Part shown: piece by piece, positions 1-7,790 of the stretch
Layout: the number at the start of each line of letters is the position of its first letter
Position numbering within the stretch: the stretch's first letter is position 1
Assembly (NCBI RefSeq): GCF_000737765.1
Contig: NZ_JPRI01000001.1
Coordinates: 868,001 to 932,000 of the forward strand
Direction: 5' to 3'
DNA from: Chryseobacterium vrystaatense
GTDB lineage: Bacteria; Bacteroidota; Bacteroidia; Flavobacteriales; Weeksellaceae
Length of the DNA: 64,000 nt
Notes under the pieces: generated by a model
Seen by the model: the letters and a program-made list of their open reading frames with translations, nothing else
What the model was told of the DNA's origin: nothing
The model's database searches: none
Made by a program: the position numbers and the translations under genes

Positions 1-27
1 CTTCAATAAAACGGGGTTGTGGTACAT
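1..27 (-). CDS. rsmH: RsmH 16S rRNA methyltransferase, N-terminal fragment
   Basis: Only the first nine codons are in the window, reading MYHNPVLLK on the minus strand before the window edge. That start is typical of RsmH (MraW), the SAM-dependent enzyme that N4-methylates C1402 of 16S rRNA. Its place 43 nt downstream of mraZ on the same strand is the standard mraZ-rsmH order of the division and cell wall cluster, and this supports the call more than the nine residues do. Confidence 0.75.
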
Positions 28-70
28 ACTTAATTGTGTTTTTTACCTTGCCTTTTACAGCAAGCGCGGT

Positions 71-529
71 TTATTCTTCATCGAAAGCGCCCATCACATC
101 TTCAGCAAGGCTTGCAAAATCAGCTTCATTGGTAGAAATTACCTTTTCATAGGCTTCTTTATCCCAAATTTCAAAAAGCTCTCCTGCGCTTGTAATGACA
201 GTGTCTTTCTGAAGGTTTGCAAAATGAACCAGATCTTTTGAGATCTGAAGTCTTCCTGCATTGTCCAATTCTACTGTTTTTACACCTGCCGTAAACATTC
301 GAATGAAATCAGCATTCTTTTTAATGAATCTGTTTAGTTTATTAATTTTGCCCATCATTTTGTCCCATGCATTCATGGGATAAACTTCCAGGCAAGGTTG
401 GAACACAGATCTCTTGACTACAAATGCCTTATCGTCGAAGTTTTCCATCTGTTTGATCAGGGAGGAGGGAACTTTTAACCGGCCTTTGTCGTCAATTTTA
501 CACTCATATGTTCCAATGAAACTTTTCAT
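71..529 (-). CDS. mraZ: MraZ, transcriptional regulator of the division/cell wall cluster
   Basis: MraZ is a DNA-binding repressor of the dcw operon with two SpoVT/AbrB-like halves. I chose the start MKSFIGTYECKIDDKGR, which is the family's usual opening (phenylalanine, G-x-Y, then DxKGR) and gives 152 residues. A start 13 codons further upstream is open but would run into the operator repeats. The second half repeats the signature (VELDNAGRLQI). The gene is followed by rsmH on the same strand, and TGGGA-type repeats lie just upstream, as expected for autoregulation. Confidence 0.95.
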   Translation of the reverse strand: MKSFIGTYECKIDDKGRLKVPSSLIKQMENFDDKAFVVKRSVFQPCLEVYPMNAWDKMMGKINKLNRFIKKNADFIRMFTAGVKTVELDNAGRLQISKDLVHFANLQKDTVITSAGELFEIWDKEAYEKVISTNEADFASLAEDVMGAFDEE

Positions 530-552
530 TTGGGACAAATTTATATAATAAT

Positions 553-580
553 TTCCAAAATTTCCCACTTTTTCCCACTT
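553..580 (-). promoter_or_regulatory. MraZ operator: three 10-bp-spaced boxes
   Basis: Read on the minus strand there are two TGGGA boxes and one TGGAA box, each separated by 5 nt (plus-strand TTCCA at 553, TCCCA at 563 and 573). Known MraZ operators are direct repeats of TGGGN with a 10-bp period, directly upstream of mraZ. The repeats end about 24 nt upstream of the chosen mraZ start. Confidence 0.85.
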
Positions 581-771
581 TTTGACTTAATGTTAATAAG
601 TTTTATTAAAGATTTAATTTAATCGGGATAAGTATTTGATATTTTGAGTGTTGTGGAAACTGCTATTTAGACCATAGTAAAGAGGTTTTGAAAAAAGTAA
701 AGAAAAAGGAGGATATTATATTATTTTTACTTTAAATTAGGGTATTCAAAAATTTTTTGAGGTTTAATTTG

Positions 772-779
772 TATTTTTG
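772..779 (+). promoter_or_regulatory. -7 promoter box of the hydrolase gene
   Basis: TATTTTTG matches the Bacteroidetes -7 consensus TAnnTTTG and lies 22 nt upstream of the ATG at 802. I see no convincing -33 TTG at the usual spacing, so the call rests on the -7 box and its position. Confidence 0.5.
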
Positions 780-801
780 CAGAGCTTTATTAAGGCATTT
801 T

Positions 802-1563
802 ATGATATTTAGTACAAAAAAAGAAAAGAAATATACTTTTATAGAGGCGGGAGAAGGACATCCATTGGTGCTGTTGCACGGTTTAATGGGTGGGTTGAGT
901 AATTTCGATAAGATGGTAGATTTTTTTTCGGAGAGGGGGTTCAAGGTTTATGTTCCTCAGTTGCCTATCTACGATTTGCCGGTACTCAATACTAATCTTA
1001 CCACTCTTGCAAAATATATTATCAAGTTTATAGAGAGTCATATTTCTGCACCTGTTACTATTGTAGGAAACTCAATGGGGGGACATGTGGGATTGATTAT
1101 GACTTTAGCAAGACCTGATCTCGTTAAGAATCTTGTTTTAACAGGAAGCTCGGGATTGTATGAAAGAACTTTCGGGGACAGTTTCCCGAGAAAGAATGAC
1201 CGTTCCTATATAAGGAAGAAAACGGAAGAGGTTTTTTATGACCCTGCTATCGCTACTGAAGATCTTGTAGACGAGGTTTTTTCTGTAGTGAACGATAGAA
1301 TGAAAGGAATAAAAACAGTGATGTTGGCCAGAAGTGCTATCAAACACAATATGCTGAATGACCTTCCTAAGATTGTGACTCCAACATGTCTGATCTGGGG
1401 AAGACAGGATAATGTTACTCCTCCTGAAGTGGCTGAAGATATGCATAAGTTTATCCCAAATTCAGATCTCTTCTGGATTGAGAAATGCGGACATGCTGCG
1501 ATGATGGAAAAGCCGGATGAATTTAATGAAATTCTTTACAGCTGGTTAAAAGATAAAGTTTAA
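802..1563 (+). CDS. Alpha/beta hydrolase
   Basis: A 253-residue cytosolic alpha/beta-hydrolase-fold enzyme. The oxyanion-side HG motif is at residues 26-27 (LVLLHGLMGG), the nucleophile elbow GNSMGG has Ser91, the acid is Asp203 (GRQDNVTPP) and the base His231 (CGHAAMMEKP), so the whole triad is present. The ATG at 802 is preferred over a TTG 45 nt upstream because the -7 box lies between them. The substrate cannot be told: the family includes esterases and C-C bond hydrolases. A terminator follows, so it is probably monocistronic. Confidence 0.88.
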   Translation: MIFSTKKEKKYTFIEAGEGHPLVLLHGLMGGLSNFDKMVDFFSERGFKVYVPQLPIYDLPVLNTNLTTLAKYIIKFIESHISAPVTIVGNSMGGHVGLIMTLARPDLVKNLVLTGSSGLYERTFGDSFPRKNDRSYIRKKTEEVFYDPAIATEDLVDEVFSVVNDRMKGIKTVMLARSAIKHNMLNDLPKIVTPTCLIWGRQDNVTPPEVAEDMHKFIPNSDLFWIEKCGHAAMMEKPDEFNEILYSWLKDKV

Positions 1564-1576
1564 AACAAATAATAAT

Positions 1577-1612
1577 AAACCATTAAGAGCTTTTCTTAAT
1601 GGTTTGTTTTTC
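1577..1612 (+). terminator. Rho-independent terminator after the hydrolase gene
   Basis: Perfect 12-bp stem AAACCATTAAGA/TCTTAATGGTTT with a 5-nt loop, followed by GTTTTTCT. It separates the hydrolase from engB. Confidence 0.85.
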
Positions 1613-1628
1613 TAAAAAATAGTCAAAA

Positions 1629-2252
1629 ATGGTTATAAAAACGGCAGAATTTGTAAAAAGTAGTGGGAAATGGCAGGAATGCCCGGAACCTACGATGCCA
1701 GAGTACGCTTTTATCGGAAGGTCGAATGTTGGAAAATCCTCATTGATCAATGCAATGATGAATCATAAGGACCTGGCAAAAACTTCCGGAACTCCAGGGA
1801 AAACTCAGCTGATCAATCATTTTTTAGTGAATGAAAACTGGTATCTGACGGATTTACCGGGTTATGGATATGCAAAGGTTTCAAAATCGATCAGAAAAGA
1901 TTTTGAGAAATTGATTACCAATTATATTTTGAACAGAAGAAATCTTGTGAATTTATTTGTCTTGGTGGATTCACGACATACTCCACAAAAAATTGATTTG
2001 GAATTTATTCAATGGTGTGGGGAAAGCGGTATTCCTTTTTCGATTGTTTTTACAAAAGCGGATAAGTTGAAACCGAATGTTGCCCTTCAAAATGTAGAAA
2101 ATTATAAAAATGAGCTGCATAAAACGTGGGCTGATCTTCCTGAATTGTATGTGACTTCTGCAGAAAAGAAAACCGGTGGTGATGAGATCCTGAATTTCAT
2201 TCAGACCACTAATGAATTTTTAAAAAATAATAGTGTAAGTTTTGATGAGTAA
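1629..2252 (+). CDS. engB: Ribosome biogenesis GTPase EngB (YihA/YsxC)
   Basis: TrmE-Era-type GTPase needed for large ribosomal subunit assembly. All G motifs are visible: G1 GRSNVGKS (30-37), G3 DLPGYG (75-80), G4 TKAD (142-145) and G5 TSA (176-178). At 207 residues it has the normal family length. The ATG at 1629 follows the preceding terminator by about 17 nt. The 3' end overlaps the next gene by 8 nt, which suggests co-translation. Confidence 0.95.
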   Translation: MVIKTAEFVKSSGKWQECPEPTMPEYAFIGRSNVGKSSLINAMMNHKDLAKTSGTPGKTQLINHFLVNENWYLTDLPGYGYAKVSKSIRKDFEKLITNYILNRRNLVNLFVLVDSRHTPQKIDLEFIQWCGESGIPFSIVFTKADKLKPNVALQNVENYKNELHKTWADLPELYVTSAEKKTGGDEILNFIQTTNEFLKNNSVSFDE

Positions 2253-2694
2253 TATAATCTGGAAAATTAAAACCTTTGATGAGTTTACAGTTCCTGAACT
2301 GTACGCAGTGCTGAAAGCACGTATTGATGTTTTTGTAATTGAACAGAACTGTCCTTACCCGGATCTGGATAATTATGACCAGAAAGGCATTCATATCTGG
2401 GCTGAAGAAAACGGGCAAATTCTTGCGTATTGCCGTGTCTTTGACAAAGGAATTAAGTTTGACGAAACTTCTTTCGGAAGGGTTCTTACGACAGAGCAGG
2501 CTAGAGGTAAAAATCTGGGCAGACAGCTGATCAGATATGCAGTAGAAATAATAGAAAACCGTTTTCATACTTCTGAGATTAAGATCTCAGCACAGGATTA
2601 TTTATTAAGATTTTATTCCGAATTCGGATTTATAGATACCGGAAAAAAATATCTGGAAGATGATATTCCACATACGGAAATGATCAGAAAATAA
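2245..2694 (+). CDS. ElaA-like GNAT N-acetyltransferase
   Basis: A 149-residue GCN5-related acetyltransferase. The region TEQARGKNLGRQLI (near 83-96) is the acetyl-CoA pyrophosphate-binding motif A (R-G-x-x-L-G). The opening (LYAVLKARIDVFVIEQNCPYPD) and the C-terminal YSEFGF are characteristic of the ElaA subfamily, whose substrate is not established. The ATG overlaps the engB stop in ATGAGTAA. A TTG one codon upstream is a less likely start. A strong terminator closes the unit. Confidence 0.88.
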   Translation: MSNIIWKIKTFDEFTVPELYAVLKARIDVFVIEQNCPYPDLDNYDQKGIHIWAEENGQILAYCRVFDKGIKFDETSFGRVLTTEQARGKNLGRQLIRYAVEIIENRFHTSEIKISAQDYLLRFYSEFGFIDTGKKYLEDDIPHTEMIRK

Positions 2695-2697
2695 AAG

Positions 2698-2727
2698 AAA
2701 GGCATTCCAAAACGGGATGCCTTTTTG
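2698..2727 (+). terminator. Bidirectional terminator
   Basis: Stem GGCATTCC/GGGATGCC (one G-T pair) with T5 on the plus strand and a T-rich tail on the minus strand. It serves both the acetyltransferase gene and the convergent short-peptide gene at 2747. Confidence 0.85.
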
Positions 2728-2746
2728 CTTGTAATGTAATAAAAAA

Positions 2747-2947
2747 CTATGGTGGTGTTTGTCCTGTATTTCCTCCCGTGTTTCCTCCATTACCGTGTCC
2801 GTTACCATTGCCATTACCCTCACCTGTGTCCAGACTTTCACCCGGAATTGTGCTGTTTTGGATAGTTGCCTGAGCATAAGGGCTGTGGTTGGTTTCTTTT
2901 CCGTTTGAAAATATCAGTCCAAACATCATGACAATAAATTGTATCAT
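2747..2947 (-). CDS. Short GGxT-PP peptide 1 (family of eight in this window)
   Basis: A 66-residue peptide that opens MIQFIVMMFGLIFSNG, a hydrophobic stretch too short for a standard signal peptide, followed by a polar Ser/Thr/Asn linker. A Gly-Asn repeat (GNGNGNGHGNGG) leads to the tail GGNTGGNTGQTPP. The same plan, hydrophobic start and GGxT...PP tail, recurs in seven other short genes between 2971 and 10125, which argues that all are real. It follows peptide 2 by 23 nt on the same strand. I do not recognise a described family and assign no function. Confidence 0.75.
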   Translation of the reverse strand: MIQFIVMMFGLIFSNGKETNHSPYAQATIQNSTIPGESLDTGEGNGNGNGHGNGGNTGGNTGQTPP

Positions 2948-2970
2948 TTTAATTTTATTATTTGGTGTAA

Positions 2971-3180
2971 CTAAAATGTAGAAAAGGGAGGAGGATTTTG
3001 TCCTGTATTACCTCCCGTACTTCCCCCGTTTCCAGGTCCGCCGTCATTATCTTTATCGATATCTAATCCTTGACTGGAATGTATACCGCTAAGTCCGGTT
3101 GTTTTAGAATCGTCATTTTGATTTGTTTTATTTCCACTAGGAAATATTAGTCCAAACATCAGTAAAATCAATTGAATCAT
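2971..3180 (-). CDS. Short GGxT-PP peptide 2
   Basis: 69 residues from the ATG at 3180, opening MIQLILLMFGLIFPSG and ending near GGSTGGNTGQNPPPF. An upstream in-frame ATG would add 17 residues but lies across a hairpin terminator, and all homologues in the window start at the MIQLI-type methionine. The middle is acidic and Asp/Asn-rich. It is probably co-transcribed with peptide 1. Confidence 0.75.
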   Translation of the reverse strand: MIQLILLMFGLIFPSGNKTNQNDDSKTTGLSGIHSSQGLDIDKDNDGGPGNGGSTGGNTGQNPPPFSTF

Positions 3181-3205
3181 GTGAGTAGATTTTGTTATAA
3201 AATAC

Positions 3206-3238
3206 AAAAATGCGAAGAAAAAGCTTCGCATTTTTTAT
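3206..3238 (-). terminator. Terminator between the basic-adaptor gene and peptide 2
   Basis: Stem AATGCGAAG/CTTCGCATT with T-runs on both sides. It lies 36 nt after the stop of the 3274-3582 gene and 26 nt before the peptide 2 start, so peptides 2 and 1 need their own promoter or read-through. Confidence 0.8.
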
Positions 3239-3273
3239 ATATGTAGAGTGTTTTTAGTTTTTTTGAAATTTTA

Positions 3274-3582
3274 TTATTTACAGCCTGAGCAGTATGATCT
3301 GTCTACATACTGTTTGCTGTTTCCTGAGTAGTAATAGCAGCCTCCTCTTTTACCTACATATAACTGACTTCCATTGTATGTGCATCCTTTGTTTTGTGAA
3401 TAAGATTTTGATTTTGCAGAGCTTGAATTTCTTTTAGAGCCGCTTTTGCTCTTCTTCTCTTTTTTCTTTTGCTTTTTAGATGAGACTTCTGTTTTGGAAA
3501 CACTGCTGTTTAGTGTAGCAGTGAAGCTTGTGGGAAGCAGTAAGCCCGTTGTCAGGAGGACTGAGAATAGTAGTTTTTTCAT
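3274..3582 (-). CDS. Secreted Lys/Ser-rich protein with PBCV-type basic adaptor tail
   Basis: 102 residues. An N-terminal signal peptide (MKKLLFSVLLTTGLLLPTSF) is followed by a strongly basic Lys/Ser linker (about 33-60). The C-terminal part carries GKRGGCYYYSGNSKQYVDRSYC, which resembles the short PBCV-specific basic adaptor motif (GxxGGxYY..G.KxYV) found attached to various proteins. Four cysteines in the last 40 residues could pair in the periplasm. It lies on the minus strand after the TM2 gene. The domain match is by eye. Confidence 0.65.
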   Translation of the reverse strand: MKKLLFSVLLTTGLLLPTSFTATLNSSVSKTEVSSKKQKKKEKKSKSGSKRNSSSAKSKSYSQNKGCTYNGSQLYVGKRGGCYYYSGNSKQYVDRSYCSGCK

Positions 3583-3632
3583 AGGAATAATTGTTTTTTA
3601 TGGTTGATGGTTTTCGTGGTTATTAGTTTTTA

Positions 3633-4241
3633 TCAACGGTTATATTTTAAGTCGAATTTATTCTGCGACATGAAAATGAATGCAAAAAAATCGATGAATG
3701 CAATGAATGCAGGAATAAGAGTCCAGCAGAAAATCAGATAGAATACACCCATAAGCGTCTGTCCTAAGTAAAATCGATGTATACCAAGACCCCCGACGAA
3801 GAAAGAAAGTATGGCAGCTATATTTTTTTCTTTTCTGCTTTTAATGGGAGCGGTAATATTTTGCACTTGTTGAGATTTTAGTTTAATCATCTCATCAGCA
3901 GACATTACGGTTAACTTCGCGATATAATTGACTATATTGACAATATGTTGATTGGCATGTGTGACTTCATGAGATTCATTGAATGTTCCCATTTTTCTCC
4001 TTATTTCCACGGTGATTTCAGTTTTGTTTTCTGACATGGAATTAAGGTTAATATCAATATAAACACCTAAGCTGAGAAATTCATAAGACTCATAAGTGTA
4101 TTGGTTAAAGATTTCATTTGAACTGTGAATTCTGTACTTAGAATTTAGGAGAGTAATATTTTTCACGCTTTCTTTCACCCGGTCAAGAGGGAAATCGACA
4201 TTCAATATTTTTTTTGGATTTGGGATTGCAAATACCGCCAT
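3633..4241 (-). CDS. TM2 domain-containing membrane protein
   Basis: 202 residues. The last 65 residues form a TM2 domain: two membrane segments with a short turn, the first containing GGLGIHRFYLG, which is the domain's hallmark. The N-terminal 135 residues are soluble, predicted beta-rich, and resemble no family I can name. The start codon lies 1 nt after the stop of the 4243-5307 gene, so the two are almost certainly co-translated. TM2 proteins have no single known role. Confidence 0.8.
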   Translation of the reverse strand: MAVFAIPNPKKILNVDFPLDRVKESVKNITLLNSKYRIHSSNEIFNQYTYESYEFLSLGVYIDINLNSMSENKTEITVEIRRKMGTFNESHEVTHANQHIVNIVNYIAKLTVMSADEMIKLKSQQVQNITAPIKSRKEKNIAAILSFFVGGLGIHRFYLGQTLMGVFYLIFCWTLIPAFIAFIDFFAFIFMSQNKFDLKYNR

Positions 4242-4242
4242 G

Positions 4243-5307
4243 TTAATAATTTTCTAATGTTTTAATCAGTTGCCCTTTGAAATTATATATTTCATCAAGG
4301 TTGTTCAATAGGACCTTTTCACCAGCATCTTTGCCATTCTGAAAGGTCTCGATATATTTATTGGCGGTGTTGAAGTGAAACCTGCAAAGTGGCTTTCTGT
4401 TATTATCATCAAGCAACACCCCAAAGTAGGATAGGGTATCTCTGTAGGCAATTCTGTCGGAAGGAATTTTTTCTCTTAAAATAGCTTTAGCGATTTGGAA
4501 AGCCTCGAGTTCTTCTTCTGTGGTAATGATTTTAGAGTCATTATTCTCATCGATAGGAAGTGTTTTTACAGTGTCTTCCTGTTTTTCAATCTGTTCATTA
4601 ATGCTTAATGCTGATTTTAATCTGAAGCTTATGGACTCATTGATAGAAAGAGTCAATGCTTTTTTGGTATACTCTTTAAAAGAAAGCATTCTGCTTGCTA
4701 TCATTGGTTTCGAGAAGAACCTGCCGACTAATAGCTTTATCATTTCATCTGACGGATTTTCGATTTCCTTTTCAAATTCTTTTCTGATGGCTTTAATATA
4801 TTTCAGGGCTTCTGCGGAGTCCAGAATATTTTCCAGATTGTAATCGTTTTTAGTAAAGCTTTCTAATATCTTGATAGAACTGTCTTTCAGATCTTCAATA
4901 TCGATGGTGAAGAAAGGCTTTTCATCCATGATATTTGGTTTTTCCAGATCTGTATAGAAGTTGTAAACGATGCCGTTGGTCAAAATTCCAAACCTTGATT
5001 TCGAAACATGATAATAACGGTGCAGCTGGGAGTTGTGAGCGTCTGCGTTTTCTTTCCAATGCTTACATTCAATAATTAAAATCGGATCATCATTCTTCCG
5101 GATGACATAATCTACTTTTTCTCCTTTTTTTGTTCCAATATCACAGATGTGCTCAGGAATTACTTCTGTAGGATTGAAAATGTCATAGCCTAAAATTTGT
5201 ATGAAAGGCATGACAAAGGCGTTTTTTGTGGCTTCTTCAGTGTTGATCTGATCTTTTAATCCAACGACTTTCTGATGCAGCTGTTCTAATTTTAGTTTGA
5301 GATCCAT
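4243..5307 (-). CDS. Orphan type I restriction enzyme R N-domain (HSDR_N) protein
   Basis: 354 residues. The first 150 match the HSDR_N nuclease fold with a PD-(D/E)xK-like site: E24/E25, D66 (EKVDYVI) and E80-C81-K82 (LIIECKHW). The remaining part is a helical domain and a small C-terminal domain (about 260-350) that I cannot name. There is no helicase region and no hsdM or hsdS nearby, so it is not a restriction enzyme subunit in the usual sense. Stand-alone HSDR_N proteins are common in Bacteroidetes and their role is unclear. It is coupled to the TM2 gene, and a TACGG palindrome lies 58 nt upstream of the start. Confidence 0.75.
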   Translation of the reverse strand: MDLKLKLEQLHQKVVGLKDQINTEEATKNAFVMPFIQILGYDIFNPTEVIPEHICDIGTKKGEKVDYVIRKNDDPILIIECKHWKENADAHNSQLHRYYHVSKSRFGILTNGIVYNFYTDLEKPNIMDEKPFFTIDIEDLKDSSIKILESFTKNDYNLENILDSAEALKYIKAIRKEFEKEIENPSDEMIKLLVGRFFSKPMIASRMLSFKEYTKKALTLSINESISFRLKSALSINEQIEKQEDTVKTLPIDENNDSKIITTEEELEAFQIAKAILREKIPSDRIAYRDTLSYFGVLLDDNNRKPLCRFHFNTANKYIETFQNGKDAGEKVLLNNLDEIYNFKGQLIKTLENY

Positions 5308-5364
5308 AGGTTTGGTTATGTTTAAATTTCTTCTTCAAAAATATCCTGATAAAAAAGGTTTTCC

Positions 5365-5380
5365 TTACGGGAATCCGTAA
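5365..5380. promoter_or_regulatory. Palindrome TTACGG-N4-CCGTAA, candidate operator
   Basis: Perfect 6-bp arms with a GAAT spacer, 58 nt upstream of the HSDR_N gene. A near copy (TACGG-N4-CCGTA) lies 46 nt upstream of the gene at 8359, at the other edge of the kinase/regulator pair. LuxR/NarL-type regulators bind short palindromes like this, so it may be the target of the adjacent regulator. Confidence 0.5.
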
Positions 5381-5383
5381 AAA

Positions 5384-5416
5384 GAAAAAACCTTCCAACA
5401 ATTTGAAAGGTTTTAA
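5384..5416 (-). terminator. Terminator of the kinase/regulator operon
   Basis: Stem AAAACCTT/AAGGTTTT with a T-rich tail on the minus strand (TTTTTTC), 23 nt after the response regulator stop. Confidence 0.75.
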
Positions 5417-5436
5417 ACATATATTTAAAAACAAGA

Positions 5437-6102
5437 TTAAATAATTCCGAGATCTTTGCAGAAAGCGACGAGTTGTTCATTACTTGTTACTTCAAGATCT
5501 TCCTTAAGGCTGTTCAGTTTTTTTTCTACACTGCTTAAGCTGTGTGGTTTAATATCTTTTTCCTGAAGATGCAAAGGAATATGTTTCTGTAAAATTCCTC
5601 GTGAAAGCAATGAAACCAAAGTGATATCATAGGCAGAGAATTCATAGCTATTCAATTTTTTGACCTCTTGTTTTAAATCAAGAGATAAGTAATTTTCATT
5701 AATAAAAACAGAAGCAATAGACTTTTTTAATTCTTTGGAGTCGTTTCTTGCTTTACGGACATAGCCGTTGATTTTAAATTTATTAAACAGGGAATCAATA
5801 ATTCCTGATTTATGTTCTGCAGAAAAAACGATTACTTTTAAGGAAGGCTGCAGTTCTTTAACTTTTTGTATTAAATCTCTTCCATCTTTAAGCTTTTGTT
5901 CACGATGATCTTCTTCATAGTATAGGTCTGTGATCAGCAGGTCATACGGAGCTTCTTCCCGGATGGCTTTTTGAACTTTGGCTAATGCGTCATCACAATA
6001 ATATACATAATCGACATTAGGGATATTGAGTTCTTCCAATGTTTTCTGGATAGAAATGCTGATACTTTCGTGGTCTTCGGCTATTAAAATTTTTTTGAAC
6101 AT
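5437..6102 (-). CDS. Response regulator with LuxR/NarL-like output
   Basis: 221 residues. The receiver domain (1-125) has the acid pocket E9-D10, the phosphoacceptor Asp59 (LLITDL), Ser94 and Lys117. The C-terminal region (about 150-221) is a helical winged/tetrahelical HTH-like output, probably NarL/FixJ type. The recognition helix is likely near HSLSSVEKKLNSLKEDL, and it is divergent enough that I place it in this class only broadly. The gene starts 13 nt after the kinase stop, so the two form one unit. Target sites may be the TACGG palindromes. Confidence 0.88.
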   Translation of the reverse strand: MFKKILIAEDHESISISIQKTLEELNIPNVDYVYYCDDALAKVQKAIREEAPYDLLITDLYYEEDHREQKLKDGRDLIQKVKELQPSLKVIVFSAEHKSGIIDSLFNKFKINGYVRKARNDSKELKKSIASVFINENYLSLDLKQEVKKLNSYEFSAYDITLVSLLSRGILQKHIPLHLQEKDIKPHSLSSVEKKLNSLKEDLEVTSNEQLVAFCKDLGII

Positions 6103-6115
6103 TCTTTTAGGTCTT

Positions 6116-7777
6116 TTAAGAAACAGGAAATGAAATATTGATCTTCAGTCCTTTTTCAGATTCATTGTCAAAAATAATTGCTCCATGGATAGCTGCAATA
6201 CGGGTTCCCGTATTTGTCAGTCCATTTTTGTAGATCATGTCTCCCGGAATCCCAATTCCATTGTCTGTATATTGAATTTTGACCATATTATTAAATTTTT
6301 CAAATTTGAAAACAACACGTGAGGCCTGACTGTGTTTTTTCATATTAACCAGTAGTTCACGTAGGATTTGATACACTTCATCAAAAGAAGATTGAGAAAC
6401 TCCCAGCCATATTTCATTTTCGTTTCCTACCGTATAGGTTTGTATCGTATCATTTTTAAAGGAGGCAATAAGTGTGGAAATTTTTTCTTTATAATGCTTC
6501 TTATTATTTTCCAGTTCCGGCTTTTCATAGGATATATCTCTGGATTTCTCGTACACGAATTCCAGTTCATCAAGAGCGTTTTCTTTGTCAAAGTCTTCCT
6601 GATTTTCTATTTTGGTCATAACCTGGTAGATGCCGTTGGCTACTACGTCGTGGACTCTTTTTGAGATTCTCAACTGATCATTTTTCAGTTTAAGCTCATT
6701 CTCTTGTTTAAGCCTGGCCTGTCTTCTTCGGTAAAGAATAACAATGATTATAATAGCAACTATGGCTACTGCCAAAGCAGCTTGCTGACGTATCAATTGA
6801 TTTTCTTTTTGAGCCTGATCAACCTTTAGCCGTTGGTTTTCTGTTTCTTTTTTCTCGCTGTCGTATTTAATATAAGCAAATTGTGTACTGTAGCTGTCTC
6901 TTTTAGCCTGAATGCTATCAGAAAGGGTTTTATATTCATTGAAGGTTTTTTTTGAATTTAAAGGAGTATCAGTAATGAGAATTTTTTCGAGAGCTTCTAA
7001 TCTGTCGTCAGAACTTTTGTTTTTCTTGGCTGTGACAAGCATTTGTTTGGCATAAAATAGAGATTTTTCAGGGTTTTGATCTTTATTGATGTCAGAAAGA
7101 TGTGAATAACTGGCGTTCATACCCCATTTATCGTCTTCTAAAATTCTTAATTTCAGGATGGTTTCTAATTCAGGTTCAGCATTGTAATGATTGTCAGCTG
7201 ACCATAATATATATTCGATGTTGTCCCTTATAGTATTTGCCTCTTTATTATCAACAGAGTCTAAGACTATACTGTTTAAAATTTTTAAAGCATTTTTATA
7301 ATCTTTTATTTTAGATAATGCGGATGCTTTATTATTTAATAACCTTGCTTTCGTTCTGTAATTTATATTTTCAGTTAAAGTTTTATTAATCCATTTGATT
7401 GATGCACTGTATTCTTTTTGGTTAGATTTTATATTAGCCATTGTTCCATACACCGAATAAAAACTGGTATCACCATCTTTCATATAGCTAAGGGCTTCTA
7501 CTAAAGTTTCCTCGGCTCCTGTATAGTCTCCATTGCTGTTTTGTATATTAGCTTGATATATTAATACTTTTGAAATATTTGAGGAATCATGAGATAACTT
7601 GTATAAAGAAATTGCTTTCTGAAAATTTTCATATGCTAGTACATCATTTTTTTGAAACAACTCCATACCTCTGTCATAAAAAGCATCACCTTTAGCAGTG
7701 TCTTTATCTAAAACAACATTTTTCTGACAAGAGGTTGTAATAATGAAAATTGAAAAAAATAGAAATAATCTTATCAT
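6116..7777 (-). CDS. TPR-containing sensor histidine kinase, lipoprotein type
   Basis: 553 residues from the ATG at 7777. A start nine codons upstream would lie in a terminator hairpin. The N-terminus is a lipoprotein signal ending at a lipobox (IITTSC). A periplasmic helical region with TPR-like repeats (about 25-300) is followed by a coiled coil, a membrane segment (about 333-349) and a HisKA_3-type dimerisation helix with phosphoacceptor His376 (KRVHDVVANGIYQ). The HATPase has N-box ELLVNMKKHS and G1 DNGIGIP. The TPR sensor facing the periplasm is suited to binding a protein or peptide ligand. One short GGxT-PP peptide gene lies directly upstream. Confidence 0.9.
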   Translation of the reverse strand: MIRLFLFFSIFIITTSCQKNVVLDKDTAKGDAFYDRGMELFQKNDVLAYENFQKAISLYKLSHDSSNISKVLIYQANIQNSNGDYTGAEETLVEALSYMKDGDTSFYSVYGTMANIKSNQKEYSASIKWINKTLTENINYRTKARLLNNKASALSKIKDYKNALKILNSIVLDSVDNKEANTIRDNIEYILWSADNHYNAEPELETILKLRILEDDKWGMNASYSHLSDINKDQNPEKSLFYAKQMLVTAKKNKSSDDRLEALEKILITDTPLNSKKTFNEYKTLSDSIQAKRDSYSTQFAYIKYDSEKKETENQRLKVDQAQKENQLIRQQAALAVAIVAIIIIVILYRRRQARLKQENELKLKNDQLRISKRVHDVVANGIYQVMTKIENQEDFDKENALDELEFVYEKSRDISYEKPELENNKKHYKEKISTLIASFKNDTIQTYTVGNENEIWLGVSQSSFDEVYQILRELLVNMKKHSQASRVVFKFEKFNNMVKIQYTDNGIGIPGDMIYKNGLTNTGTRIAAIHGAIIFDNESEKGLKINISFPVS

Positions 7778-7790
7778 AAGTCTAAAATAA

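Noticed and set aside
1138..1446. Long minus-strand open frames opposite clear genes
   Set aside because: They mirror the codon structure of the real gene on the other strand and show no features of their own. The same reasoning applies to most antisense frames in the window.
4243..5307. Complete type I restriction-modification system
   Set aside because: Only the HSDR_N domain is present. There is no helicase region, hsdM or hsdS gene nearby.
5753..5772. Third TACGG-like site inside the regulator gene
   Set aside because: The half-sites are 6 nt apart rather than 4, and it lies in coding sequence. I regard it as chance.
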